A stretch of 64,000 nucleotides of DNA from Bacteroidetes bacterium GWF2_41_31 (GTDB lineage: Bacteria; Bacteroidota; Bacteroidia; Bacteroidales; F082), in the NCBI GenBank assembly GCA_001769215.1, contig MEOL01000050.1:186001-250000 (forward strand). Reading direction: 5' to 3'. The first letter of the stretch is position 1, and each line of letters begins with the position of its first letter. Shown here piece after piece: positions 18,898 to 26,042 of the stretch. The translations under genes and the position numbers were made by a program. Under the pieces are notes generated by a model. That model worked only from the letters and a program-made list of their open reading frames with translations. It did not search any database and was not told the DNA's origin.

Positions 18898-18978
18898 AGG
18901 AATATCAGATGATATCTAATAAACTGCTTGGATATTGATCCGCTCTTGTGCGCTCACGCACGATTTCGGCTATTCCTT
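18898..18978. other. Palindromic patch in intergenic region
   Basis: In the 200-bp gap, aaggaata (18898-18905) is complementary to tattcctt near 18970-18977. Between them are atatcagatgatat and a compact hairpin gtgcgctcacgcac. This may be a terminator-like or regulatory structure, or a nick-site region; it lacks a T-run, so an intrinsic terminator is unlikely. Confidence 0.35.
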
Positions 18979-19033
18979 TGCCGTATGCTTTTCAGAGAGA
19001 TGAGCTGTTTTAAAAATCAAAAAAAATAAAATT

Positions 19034-19216
19034 ATGGGACACTCAGGATTACCCGAACAAATTTTAGGTATAACTTTTCACAAAGGTGTATCGCACTCTC
19101 CTTTAAGGACAGGAAATAGACAAACCTTTTCCAACACAATCTTTTTCGCTTGGTTTATCGGTATTACCATATACATGATTTTACTGATTATCGGGCTTTT
19201 TTTTTCAACTCATTGA
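19034..19216 (+). CDS. Small membrane protein (60 residues)
   Basis: A hydrophilic N-terminal half (GHSGLPEQILGITFHKGVSH) is followed by a single strong transmembrane segment (FFAWFIGITIYMILLIIGLF). The start follows an A-rich leader (aaaaataaaatt), typical for Bacteroidetes genes. No family is recognised. Its position just before the repeat-protein/JAMM/E1 genes and the mobilisation genes suggests a role in the element, but this is inference. Confidence 0.5.
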   Translation: MGHSGLPEQILGITFHKGVSHSPLRTGNRQTFSNTIFFAWFIGITIYMILLIIGLFFSTH

Positions 19217-19269
19217 TTATCCATCAGGGGGAAGGGGAATTGCTCCTCTTCCCCATAAATCTGACTAAT

Positions 19270-19527
19270 ATGATATTTATTAACCCTTTTTTACTTAAAA
19301 AGATCGATGTCCAAATGACAATCCAAAATCCGACATCAAATACCCTGAATTATTCAGTACCCAAATCAAAACAATCTACTCTTTTGGGCTACCAATTATT
19401 TTTCATCTATTTCATTATTACTCACGGGTATTTATCCCTGCTCATAATTGTACTTGTTCTTCATCAAACAGGCACATTTCAAAATATAGACTGGCCAGTT
19501 CTAATTATTCATTTTTTATTCATTTAA
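19270..19527 (+). CDS. Small membrane protein (about 85 residues)
   Basis: The likely start is the Met at 19270 or the one at 19315 (MTIQNPTSNTLNYSV); the frame reaches further upstream but overlaps the preceding small gene. It has two hydrophobic stretches, YQLFFIYFIITHGYLSLLII and WPVLIIHFLFI. No family is recognised. It ends 12 bp before the repeat-protein gene, so co-transcription is plausible. Confidence 0.4.
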   Translation: MIFINPFLLKKIDVQMTIQNPTSNTLNYSVPKSKQSTLLGYQLFFIYFIITHGYLSLLIIVLVLHQTGTFQNIDWPVLIIHFLFI

Positions 19528-19539
19528 TACCTAATTAAG

Positions 19540-20166
19540 ATGCTTTTAAAAAGCCAAAATCCGGTATTGCCTCACGGAGGCACAAAACCGGTGGTAGTTT
19601 CAGAAACTACCCCAATTCAAAGTGTTAACTCTTTGTCCAACGTCCCTTCAGGAGTATTTTTCCTTAAAGAAGGAACCCTTTCCGGAGGCGAAGAAATCAA
19701 GCCAGGCGTATTGCATGGCGGAGAGGAAGTCAAACCGGGAGTCCTTCACGGGGGTGAAGAGATCAAACCAGGAGTTTTGCATGGAGGCGAAGAAATTAAG
19801 CCGGGAGTTCTCCATTCAACAAATTTTTCTCCTGCTACCTACCGGACAAAGGACGGCATGGGAATCTACAAATTTCGATTTGTAGATTTGGGCGGAAAAT
19901 TCGAAATCGACATTGATTCTCAACCTTCTTATGGAGTAAGGAATGACGGTAGTAATGCAACCCACCGTCTTCCTTCTGCCCGTGGTGGAAAGAAAATCTG
20001 TATCAGTGTTGGTAAAGAGCCCCAAACTATCGAATCCGCAAAAAAGATTTGCGTGGAGTGGGCAGAATTGACCCAAACCTATATCAACACTGGAAAGTCA
20101 ATTGACTCCCAGGTTGCCGGGAATGCCAATCCGATTAACAAATTATGGAATAACCTTTTGAATTAG
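19540..20166 (+). CDS. GG-repeat protein next to JAMM and E1-like genes
   Basis: 208 residues with no signal or membrane segment. Residues 49-92 are four head-to-tail copies of an 11-residue unit, GGEEIKPGVLH (one has V for I), and an earlier LPHGGTKPVV partly matches. The C-terminal 110 residues form a separate soluble domain (YKFRFVDLGGKFEIDID, PSYGVRNDGSNATHRLP, KKICISVGKEPQTIESAKKI) that I do not recognise. The four units differ at most synonymous positions but hardly in protein, so the peptide sequence is under selection. The next two genes encode a JAMM peptidase and an E1-like adenylating enzyme. JAMM peptidases often cut after Gly-Gly, so this protein may be their substrate, releasing 11-mers ending in GG. 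That is inference; a linker role is the simple alternative. Confidence 0.75.
   Translation: MLLKSQNPVLPHGGTKPVVVSETTPIQSVNSLSNVPSGVFFLKEGTLSGGEEIKPGVLHGGEEVKPGVLHGGEEIKPGVLHGGEEIKPGVLHSTNFSPATYRTKDGMGIYKFRFVDLGGKFEIDIDSQPSYGVRNDGSNATHRLPSARGGKKICISVGKEPQTIESAKKICVEWAELTQTYINTGKSIDSQVAGNANPINKLWNNLLN
19684..19815 (+). repeat. Four 33-bp coding repeats
   Basis: Units at 19684-19716, 19717-19749, 19750-19782 and 19783-19815 each encode GGE-E-[IV]-KPGVLH. Comparing units 1 and 2 codon by codon, nine of eleven codons differ silently and one changes Ile to Val. This is not a fresh slippage array: the DNA has aged while the peptide has stayed fixed. Confidence 0.92.
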
Positions 20167-20173
20167 TAACGAG

Positions 20174-20199
20174 AAAGAGGGGCGCAAGCCCCTCTTTTT
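20174..20199 (+). terminator. Intrinsic terminator after the GG-repeat gene
   Basis: aaagaggggc, loop gcaa, gcccctcttt: a 10-bp perfect stem followed by a short T-run. It lies 8 bp after the stop of the GG-repeat gene and 15 bp before the JAMM gene. It would end or weaken transcription between them, giving more repeat protein than enzymes if they share a promoter. Confidence 0.8.
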
Positions 20200-20213
20200 A
20201 AAATAAAAACAGA

Positions 20214-20936
20214 ATGAAAACTTTAACAAATAGAATACAAAAAATGAAGATCACAGAAAGTGCATTTAATGCAGTGGTCAATTACATGGGTTCTCGTCCG
20301 GCAGAAACTGGTGGAGCCCTATTTGGATATGAACAGGATAACGTGATTCGGCAGTTTGTTCCTGATGAGGATGCAAAAACTACGCGATCTTCTTATTCTC
20401 TGAATACAAAATATCTTAACCCCATTATTAAGAAATATTGGGAAGAGTACAAAATGTCCTTGGAGGGAATCATTCATTCGCACCCCATTGGTCATAGTCA
20501 CTTGAGTAAACCGGACAGGGATTATTTTGAGGATTTACTTCAAGGAATGCCCCGAGAAAAGTTCTTTACCCCCATTTTGCATACCATTCCTGACGGAGGC
20601 TTTAGGATTTTCCCCTATGTGTATATCAAGGGCAACAATGCCCCGATGCCAGCGCAACTTGAAATCGTACCCGATGACTATAAAGAAGAACAGGAAGCCC
20701 CTATTAAAAAAGTCGAAGTACAACCCAAAGATGAACGATCAGATAAGGAAACTTCAAACACCTACTTTTTTGTTGTCAATCCAAAGGCTAAAAAGGCCTC
20801 ACCACTTCCAAAGAGCGTTTCAGTACTCTCTTTTATAGTGCTTTCCATAGCTTTAATTTACAGCCTGGTATTTTTCGGGACTTTTTATTTACTCCCCATT
20901 TTCATTGAATCCATCTTAAAATTTATCGCCTTATGA
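20214..20936 (+). CDS. Mov34/MPN (JAMM) metallopeptidase with C-terminal membrane anchor
   Basis: 240 residues. Residues 12-150 form the JAB/MPN fold: ETGGALFGYE supplies the catalytic Glu31, and IHSHPIGHSHLSKPDRDYF supplies His88, His90, Ser98 and Asp101 with the exact HxH-x7-S-x2-D spacing, so the zinc site is intact. A charged linker (150-195) leads to hydrophobic segments near 205-236 (LSFIVLSIALIYSLVFFGTF) that should anchor it to the inner membrane with the protease in the cytoplasm. JAMM enzymes remove ubiquitin or ubiquitin-like proteins, or trim their tails. The ThiF-like gene overlaps its end (ATGA), so the two are translationally coupled. An internal Met at residue 11 is an alternative start. 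Confidence 0.88.
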   Translation: MKTLTNRIQKMKITESAFNAVVNYMGSRPAETGGALFGYEQDNVIRQFVPDEDAKTTRSSYSLNTKYLNPIIKKYWEEYKMSLEGIIHSHPIGHSHLSKPDRDYFEDLLQGMPREKFFTPILHTIPDGGFRIFPYVYIKGNNAPMPAQLEIVPDDYKEEQEAPIKKVEVQPKDERSDKETSNTYFFVVNPKAKKASPLPKSVSVLSFIVLSIALIYSLVFFGTFYLLPIFIESILKFIAL

Positions 20937-21925
20937 GACAACAAGATTATTCCAGAATAGAAGGAGCCGTCAGTATTGAGCTCCTTCAAAAGATTCACAT
21001 ACTCGCAATTGGTGCCGGAGGTGCCTACAGCTTCTATGATGGCCTTGCCCGAAGTGGCATAGGCAAACTCACTGTGCTTGACTTTGACGAAGTAGAAGTC
21101 GTAAATCTCGTTCGCCAAGGTTATGAAAAAGCCGATATAGGCAAAAAGAAAATAGATGCCTTAGGGGAACATCTTAAAAAAGTAAATCCCAGTCTGCATT
21201 ACAAAGGAATAACAAAGAACTTTCTATCAATGTCCCAAGACGAATTGGACTCAATCTTTGCCGATGCTGATATTTTTGTATTCTTGACCGATTCTTTTCC
21301 GGCACAAAGTGAAGGGAATACTCTTGCGCTTCTTTACAATAAGCCAGGGGTATGGGCAGGATACTATGAAAAGTCACAGTGTGCAGAGATTGTCTTTACC
21401 ATTCCAGGGGTGACACCTTCCTGTTTCAGGTGTGCCGTTAGTCCACGGTATGAAGCTCAAAACAACAGCCAGGAAGAGATTAAAGCCAGCTCCAATTGTA
21501 ATACCATTTTTCACAGTCAGTTGCTGGATTCGTATACCGGAATGATTGTGTTGGCGATTCTTCACAACAAAACGGTCGGCTATGAATTTTCCAACTGGTT
21601 TGGTACGTACTGGGAAAGGAACCTGATTCAGATTAAGGTACATCCTGAATACAGCAACGAGGAAGGGAATCTCTTTCATCGGGTGTTTGCTCCCTCTGGG
21701 GGTAGAGCATTTACCTTCAATGCCATCTGGCAGAAGATAGAACCGGAAGTTCCACCAAAATATCCACTCTGCCCGGATTGTAAGGGTCTATTACAGGACT
21801 TAAGTGAAAAGGATACCGAAAAGCTACATCCTAATAAAGAGAGTTTTTCAAAAAACAGAATCCCTGATGTGGAGAAGGTATATTTCCGTACTGGTTTCCC
21901 CTCTTGTAATTCTAATAATCTTTAG
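20933..21925 (+). CDS. ThiF/E1-like adenylating enzyme
   Basis: 330 residues. The nucleotide-binding loop reads AIGAGGAYSF (Gly27, Gly29, Gly30), followed by LTVLDFDEVEVVNLVRQGY with the Asp50-Asp52 pair and the NLxRQ motif of E1/ThiF/MoeB enzymes. KKKIDALGEHLKKVNPSLHY is the usual next helix and strand. Cys164/Cys167 (TPSCFRCA) and Cys280/Cys283 (PLCPDCKG) form a likely zinc site. Cys189 in ASSNCNTIF is a candidate catalytic thiol, though its role is not certain. Such enzymes adenylate a C-terminal Gly-Gly. No E2 or classical ubiquitin-like gene is seen nearby, which separates this set from Bil, type II CBASS and full PRTRC cassettes. It overlaps the JAMM gene. Confidence 0.88.
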   Translation: MRQQDYSRIEGAVSIELLQKIHILAIGAGGAYSFYDGLARSGIGKLTVLDFDEVEVVNLVRQGYEKADIGKKKIDALGEHLKKVNPSLHYKGITKNFLSMSQDELDSIFADADIFVFLTDSFPAQSEGNTLALLYNKPGVWAGYYEKSQCAEIVFTIPGVTPSCFRCAVSPRYEAQNNSQEEIKASSNCNTIFHSQLLDSYTGMIVLAILHNKTVGYEFSNWFGTYWERNLIQIKVHPEYSNEEGNLFHRVFAPSGGRAFTFNAIWQKIEPEVPPKYPLCPDCKGLLQDLSEKDTEKLHPNKESFSKNRIPDVEKVYFRTGFPSCNSNNL

Positions 21926-21929
21926 GACT

Positions 21930-22208
21930 ATGGTTAATCGAAGACTAATTGATTTTACCGAAGAGGACTTAATTGTCCTCTTTCGGTCCCTTCTTGATGA
22001 AAAACTTACAGCTGACCCAGAAAGATTCATCAACGAAGAAGAGGCTATGAAACTACTAAATTGTGGTAAAACTCAGATGTATTACTACCGTGTAAAAGGG
22101 ATTATTTCTTATGTACAAGATAAGATGCATCCCAAGATGATCCAGTATGATCGAGAATCAATCAATGAATATTTGGGAAGAAACCTTGTAAAAGCATTCA
22201 ACAAATGA
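21930..22208 (+). CDS. Small helix-turn-helix DNA-binding protein
   Basis: 93 residues from the ATG 4 bp after the ThiF-like stop; the longer frame from 21804 is just read-through. INEEEAMKLLNCGKTQMYYY then RVKGIISYVQDKMHPKMIQY matches the winged MerR/excisionase-type helix-turn-helix used by Bacteroidetes element proteins. Such proteins act as excisionases or local regulators. Its position in an overlapping operon with the JAMM and E1-like genes suggests it regulates this operon or the mobilisation genes. Confidence 0.75.
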   Translation: MVNRRLIDFTEEDLIVLFRSLLDEKLTADPERFINEEEAMKLLNCGKTQMYYYRVKGIISYVQDKMHPKMIQYDRESINEYLGRNLVKAFNK

Positions 22209-22495
22209 AAACTATAGATGATAATATCATGGGATCAGATTTAACAAACTTCCATTCCGGCGTAAACCTGGGATATTCTCTGGGTTCGTGGAATGACGAT
22301 GCAGATATAATCAAATCAGTGAATTCAATCGCCGAAAGAAATTCACATTCTCCTTTTTGTCGTGGAATTATAACAGGATATGAAAGAGCCATGCTTGACC
22401 ATCGGCAAGAAAAACATTTTGAACGTGATCAACGGCTTAAAGAACTCCACAAAGCACAGGATCATTCCAAAGATCAAAAAGAATTGGAGCGATAA
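22205..22495 (+). CDS. Small hydrophilic protein of unknown function
   Basis: 96 residues, overlapping the HTH gene by ATGA. An alternative start is the Met at 22229 (MGSDLTNFHSGVNLGYSLGS). It has a central RNSHSPFCRGIITGYERAML segment and a highly charged C-terminal helix (FERDQRLKELHKAQDHSKDQ). No family is recognised. It is the last gene before a probable terminator. Confidence 0.6.
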   Translation: MKTIDDNIMGSDLTNFHSGVNLGYSLGSWNDDADIIKSVNSIAERNSHSPFCRGIITGYERAMLDHRQEKHFERDQRLKELHKAQDHSKDQKELER

Positions 22496-22502
22496 ACATT
22501 TC

Positions 22503-22548
22503 GGGGATGGGAAGACCTGTGTTATAAACCCCAACCCCTCTTTTTTTA
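22503..22548 (+). terminator. Probable intrinsic terminator
   Basis: ggggatggg at 22503-22511 pairs with ccccaacccc at 22529-22538 with one mismatch, followed directly by a run of seven T within nine bases. It separates the JAMM/E1 operon from the DUF2958/mobilisation genes. Confidence 0.6.
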
Positions 22549-22566
22549 TTTTTTAATTCCATCATT

Positions 22567-22950
22567 ATGAAGCTTATTTCGAGTGAGATACAGAAGCGTT
22601 TTCGTGAAATTGGCAGGCAGGATGTGCCAAATCCGATAGTCGTTGCCAAGTTTTTTAACCCCTGTGGTCCAGGTACTTGGTATGCAACAGAATATGATGA
22701 AACAAATCAAATTTGTTTCGGATATGTTACAGGACTTGGTTATGACGAATGGGGTGACTTTTCTATTAAAGAATTAGAAGCCTTGAAATGCCCTCCACTG
22801 GGTTTGCCTATTGAGCGTGATTTATATACATCTGAGAGAACCATCACTCAGCACTGTCCTGAATTGAAGGAAGAAATTGAAAGACGGCAAGAATTGCGCG
22901 CAATTGAATTCCAACAAAAGCAAACACGTGATCAGGAACTTGACCGCTAA
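22567..22950 (+). CDS. DUF2958 family protein
   Basis: 127 residues. The family pattern is clear: NPIVVAKFFNPCGPGTWYAT, then ICFGYVTGLGYDEWGDFSIK and GLPIERDLYTSE. DUF2958 proteins are small plasmid- and ICE-borne proteins of unknown function. A Glu/Arg/Gln-rich C-terminal helix follows (ERRQELRAIEFQQKQTRDQE). It ends 5 bp before the mobC-like gene, so it belongs to the mobilisation operon. Confidence 0.88.
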   Translation: MKLISSEIQKRFREIGRQDVPNPIVVAKFFNPCGPGTWYATEYDETNQICFGYVTGLGYDEWGDFSIKELEALKCPPLGLPIERDLYTSERTITQHCPELKEEIERRQELRAIEFQQKQTRDQELDR

Positions 22951-22955
22951 GCCCT

Positions 22956-23498
22956 ATGGAAAGTCTATACCAATACCTCCATAGAATCGGTTTGTTAGAG
23001 CAAGAGACGTCCCCGGAGGAACTTGCTCAGGCAAAACGAGAATACCGTAAAACCTATCAAAGAGCCTACCAGAAAATCTATAGAGATGCGAATATCAGAA
23101 AGGATATTTACTTTACTCCAACTGAACACAAACAGCTCTCGAAAATTGCCCAAAAATATCATCTGTCTGTTCCGGGACTCTGTAAGCAGCTCACCTTTGC
23201 CTATCTCAAAACCCAGTTTGTTCTTCCTGATGATCAGCAAGTTCGTGGGCTTGAACTGTATCTTCGTGGCGTCACCAACAACCATAATCAATTAATTAGG
23301 TACATTCATCAGAAAAAAGACCTGAAAATCAGTGATATAGAAAACTTGAATGAACGGGTAAATGCCATGGAAACAAAAGTTTCCCAGGCGTTACGCTCCC
23401 CTATAAATTTACAGGAATATCTGGAAAACGAAATCCAACAAAAACCGGAAACTCTTTCTCTTCTCCAATATCTTCTTGAAACCCATTCCAAGCAATGA
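22956..23498 (+). CDS. mobC: MobC-like mobilisation accessory protein
   Basis: 180 residues. A basic N-terminal helix (AKREYRKTYQRAYQKIYRD) is followed by IYFTPTEHKQLSKIAQKYHL, an RHH-type DNA-binding pattern. Further on comes LRGVTNNHNQLIRYIHQKKD, the (N)N-NQ-A/R-NQ-like segment usual in MobC proteins. It would bind the transfer origin and help the relaxase nick it. Its stop overlaps the relaxase start by ATGA, the classical mobC-mobB layout. Confidence 0.78.
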   Translation: MESLYQYLHRIGLLEQETSPEELAQAKREYRKTYQRAYQKIYRDANIRKDIYFTPTEHKQLSKIAQKYHLSVPGLCKQLTFAYLKTQFVLPDDQQVRGLELYLRGVTNNHNQLIRYIHQKKDLKISDIENLNERVNAMETKVSQALRSPINLQEYLENEIQQKPETLSLLQYLLETHSKQ

Positions 23499-24361
23499 TT
23501 ATCAAAACGAAACGGTCTTATACAAGCCAACGGTATAAACAACTGATTGACTACATCCTCAGTGATAAAGGGAGGGCGGATCAGCAAAACACCTTTACCA
23601 TTCTGCATAACCTGAAATCAACCAATAAAGACGAAGTCATTCAGGAGTTCATTGAAAATGATCAATACAGGAAGAAAAGGTCACGTGGAGTTGTTTTATA
23701 TCATGAAATCGTTTCATTTCATCCGGATAGTAAATCAGAACTCAATTTGGAAATTCTTGAAGATATTGCCAATGAATTCATTGAATTACGGGGTAAAAAT
23801 GCGCTCTGCTTCGCCAAACCCCATATTGAGAACGATAATATTCACATTCACTTTTGTTTTAGTGGCACAGAATATAAGAGTTCAAAAACCATAAGACTTG
23901 ATAATACGGCTTTTAAGTCTGTTCGGATCAACATGGAGTTGTATCAACAAAAATATCAAGAACTGGATTCATCGATTGTATATCTCAATAAATGGCAAAA
24001 GAACCGCTTGATGGAACAAGGGGCAACCAAACAAAGTGAAAATGAATTCCAATTAAAAACCCGTACTGGAAAACCATCAAAAAAAGACCTCATTCGCGCT
24101 CTTGTCAGTGATTGTTACATTCAATCCTCCGGTAAAGAGGACTTCTTCCAACTACTTATTCAGCAAGGTTTGGAATTGTATAAATACCGAGAAAAGATTA
24201 ACGGTTTGAAGGATAAAGAAGGCAGAAAGTACCGTTTCAGCAGTCTTTCCCTGGGAGATAAAGAAATGGCTTTGTTAGAAAAGAATTCTGATCGTATGTT
24301 GGAATTACAGCACATACAAAAGCACAAAGAAAAGAGTCGTTTCAATGAATTGGAACGATAA
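23495..24361 (+). CDS. mobB: Relaxase / mobilisation nuclease
   Basis: 288 residues. Residues 105-124 read CFAKPHIENDNIHIHFCFSG, with His110, His117 and His119 forming the metal-binding three-His motif of HUH relaxases. The N-terminal SYTSQRYKQLIDYILSDKG offers candidate nicking tyrosines. GVVLYHEIVSFHPDSK is a further conserved-looking strand. Relaxases nick oriT and lead one strand into a recipient cell. It is short for the family and has no helicase or primase domain, so transfer relies on the VirD4-like protein here and on a mating apparatus supplied elsewhere. Confidence 0.85.
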   Translation: MIIKTKRSYTSQRYKQLIDYILSDKGRADQQNTFTILHNLKSTNKDEVIQEFIENDQYRKKRSRGVVLYHEIVSFHPDSKSELNLEILEDIANEFIELRGKNALCFAKPHIENDNIHIHFCFSGTEYKSSKTIRLDNTAFKSVRINMELYQQKYQELDSSIVYLNKWQKNRLMEQGATKQSENEFQLKTRTGKPSKKDLIRALVSDCYIQSSGKEDFFQLLIQQGLELYKYREKINGLKDKEGRKYRFSSLSLGDKEMALLEKNSDRMLELQHIQKHKEKSRFNELER

Positions 24362-24396
24362 AAAAACCTATTCACTCACAAAAAAAAGACAAAACT

Positions 24397-25779
24397 ATGT
24401 TGTGGAACCTCATACAATGGATTTTTGGTTTGAGTAAACAGCGGGGCATCTATGGCTCTGCCCGTTGGCTCACCGGAATATCAAAATGGCAACTGCTCAA
24501 CCGATGGAACAAAGGGCTTCTTCTGGATGGAAGAAGCGCCCGACTTTCATTGGATCGCTCCTATACTCACCTGGCTTTGATTGCCCCTACGGGAGCCGGT
24601 AAAACAGTAAGGTATGTACTGAGTAATGTTTTAAATATGAAGGATGTATCTTGTGTGATTACAGATCCTTCCGGTGAGATTTATCTCAAATCAAGGTGGT
24701 ATCTGGAATCACAGGGTTACCAAGTGAAAGTATTCAATGTCTCTGATGTTCAGAATTCTCTTCGTTACAGTCCTGTTTATCGCTGTAATACGTTCTCGGA
24801 TATTCAAAAACTTTCCCAGTTAATGATAGACACTACATATGAGAACTCTACTGGAGATATTTTCTGGTCAGAAAGCAGCAAAGGACTCATCAATATACTT
24901 TTACGGATTGTTATTCAGCTACCACAAGAAAGAAGAAACCTTGGGGAACTGTGGAGGTTGTTGAACCTCTTTGGATTTCGGCAACAGGAAGTAAACCGAT
25001 TAGCCTCCGATTTATTGGATGAGAATAGTTTTATCGAATATGGGTCGTTGATAAGCCAGCCCGAAAAAACACTTTCCAATATTGTTTCTAGTGCCAAATC
25101 AGCCGTTAACTTATTCTCAGACCCTGATATGGTCGCATTGGTAGAATCTGAAACACTTCGTTTTGAGTCCCTCAGGGATACAAAAACGGCTGTTTTTATT
25201 ATTGTTCCCGAAGGTGATAGTCACAGGTATAAATTCCTTGTTTCCATTTTATACACTCAGTTGCTGGACTTCTGCATGCAATTGCCACAAATCAACCAAC
25301 CTTATTTGCCAATTTTCTTCTTTCTTGATGAATTTGGAAACGCAGGTAAGTTATTGAATTTCAGCACTTTGATAACGACACTTCGCAAAAGAAAAGTCTC
25401 TTTATCCCTCATCCTCCAGGATGTAGAACAATTGACCCATGTATATGGAAATGCCGATGCATCGGTTATTTTAAACGGAGGCTGTGCCACCCGTTTGTTC
25501 TATCCAGGATTGTCCTTTTCAACCTGTCAGGAATTATCGAATATTCTAGGAAATCAAACAATAGTGTTTCGTGAATCAGGTTACGATGGAAGAAGTGGGC
25601 TTTCGTCCGGGAGAGACCGTGAGGTGGCAAGAGCGCTTCTCACTCCTGATGAAATCAGAACCCTAAAGCCAGACCAGGCAATCTTGATTCACTCAAGGGA
25701 ATACCCGGTCATGCTTAAAACGACCCCATGGTTTAAAAACTACAAATTGAAAAAAAGAGTGAGAGGAGGTCAGTTTTGA
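24397..25779 (+). CDS. VirD4/TraG-like coupling ATPase
   Basis: 460 residues. Walker A is APTGAGKT (63-70), followed by VSCVITDPSGEIYLKSRWYL; Walker B is PIFFFLDEFGN, followed by LSLILQDVEQLTHVYGNADA and NGGCATRLFYPGLS, all standard for type IV coupling proteins that pump relaxase-bound DNA. Unlike VirD4, the N-terminus (MLWNLIQWIFGLSKQRGIYG) holds only a weak hydrophobic patch, not two membrane helices. The next gene encodes a small membrane protein in overlapping frame, which may supply the anchor. The other conjugation genes are absent, so the element is probably mobilisable rather than self-transmissible. Confidence 0.88.
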   Translation: MLWNLIQWIFGLSKQRGIYGSARWLTGISKWQLLNRWNKGLLLDGRSARLSLDRSYTHLALIAPTGAGKTVRYVLSNVLNMKDVSCVITDPSGEIYLKSRWYLESQGYQVKVFNVSDVQNSLRYSPVYRCNTFSDIQKLSQLMIDTTYENSTGDIFWSESSKGLINILLRIVIQLPQERRNLGELWRLLNLFGFRQQEVNRLASDLLDENSFIEYGSLISQPEKTLSNIVSSAKSAVNLFSDPDMVALVESETLRFESLRDTKTAVFIIVPEGDSHRYKFLVSILYTQLLDFCMQLPQINQPYLPIFFFLDEFGNAGKLLNFSTLITTLRKRKVSLSLILQDVEQLTHVYGNADASVILNGGCATRLFYPGLSFSTCQELSNILGNQTIVFRESGYDGRSGLSSGRDREVARALLTPDEIRTLKPDQAILIHSREYPVMLKTTPWFKNYKLKKRVRGGQF

Positions 25780-26042
25780 GTGCAATCCTATCCCTTGTTT
25801 TGTTGTTTTTCTTTTACCGCTGGATACTGCAATTCATTTTCGGCAAAGTAAACAACCAGATACTTTCCTTTGCCTTTTTTAAACAGATATTGTCAGTATT
25901 AAAGCAGATCGTTATTACCCTTTTCCGGTTTGTCGGATGGGTAATAAAGCAGTTTTTTCAACTCATTGTATGGATTACCAAAACCATTTTGGTAATCCTC
26001 AAGGGGTTGTTTCGGATATTTATCTACAATCCAAGGAGATAA
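25776..26042 (+). CDS. Small membrane protein coupled to the VirD4-like gene
   Basis: 88 residues starting at a TTG codon that overlaps the previous stop. The start is supported by an AGGAGG at 25764-25769, six bases upstream, the best Shine-Dalgarno in the operon. It is very hydrophobic (SAILSLVLLFFFYRWILQFI, then VITLFRFVGWVIKQFFQLIV and WITKTILVILKGLFRIFI) and ends with basic residues. Since the ATPase before it lacks the usual membrane helices, this protein could be its separate membrane part. The stop codon lies inside the first hairpin of the following array. Confidence 0.65.
   Translation: MSAILSLVLLFFFYRWILQFIFGKVNNQILSFAFFKQILSVLKQIVITLFRFVGWVIKQFFQLIVWITKTILVILKGLFRIFIYNPRR

Noticed and set aside
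19540-21925. Type II CBASS, Bil or complete PRTRC system
   Set aside because: No cyclase or effector, no E2-like gene, no Ubl gene and no ParB/StbA-type PRTRC partners are present; only JAMM and E1-like components are shared.
23495-24361. Truncated relaxase
   Set aside because: It is short but begins and ends cleanly with overlapping neighbours and keeps the three-His motif, as in other compact Bacteroidetes relaxases.
11647-26042. Self-transmissible conjugative element
   Set aside because: Only MobC-like, relaxase and VirD4-like genes are found; there is no TraJ/TraK/TraM-type or VirB4-like mating gene set, so mobilisable is the better description.
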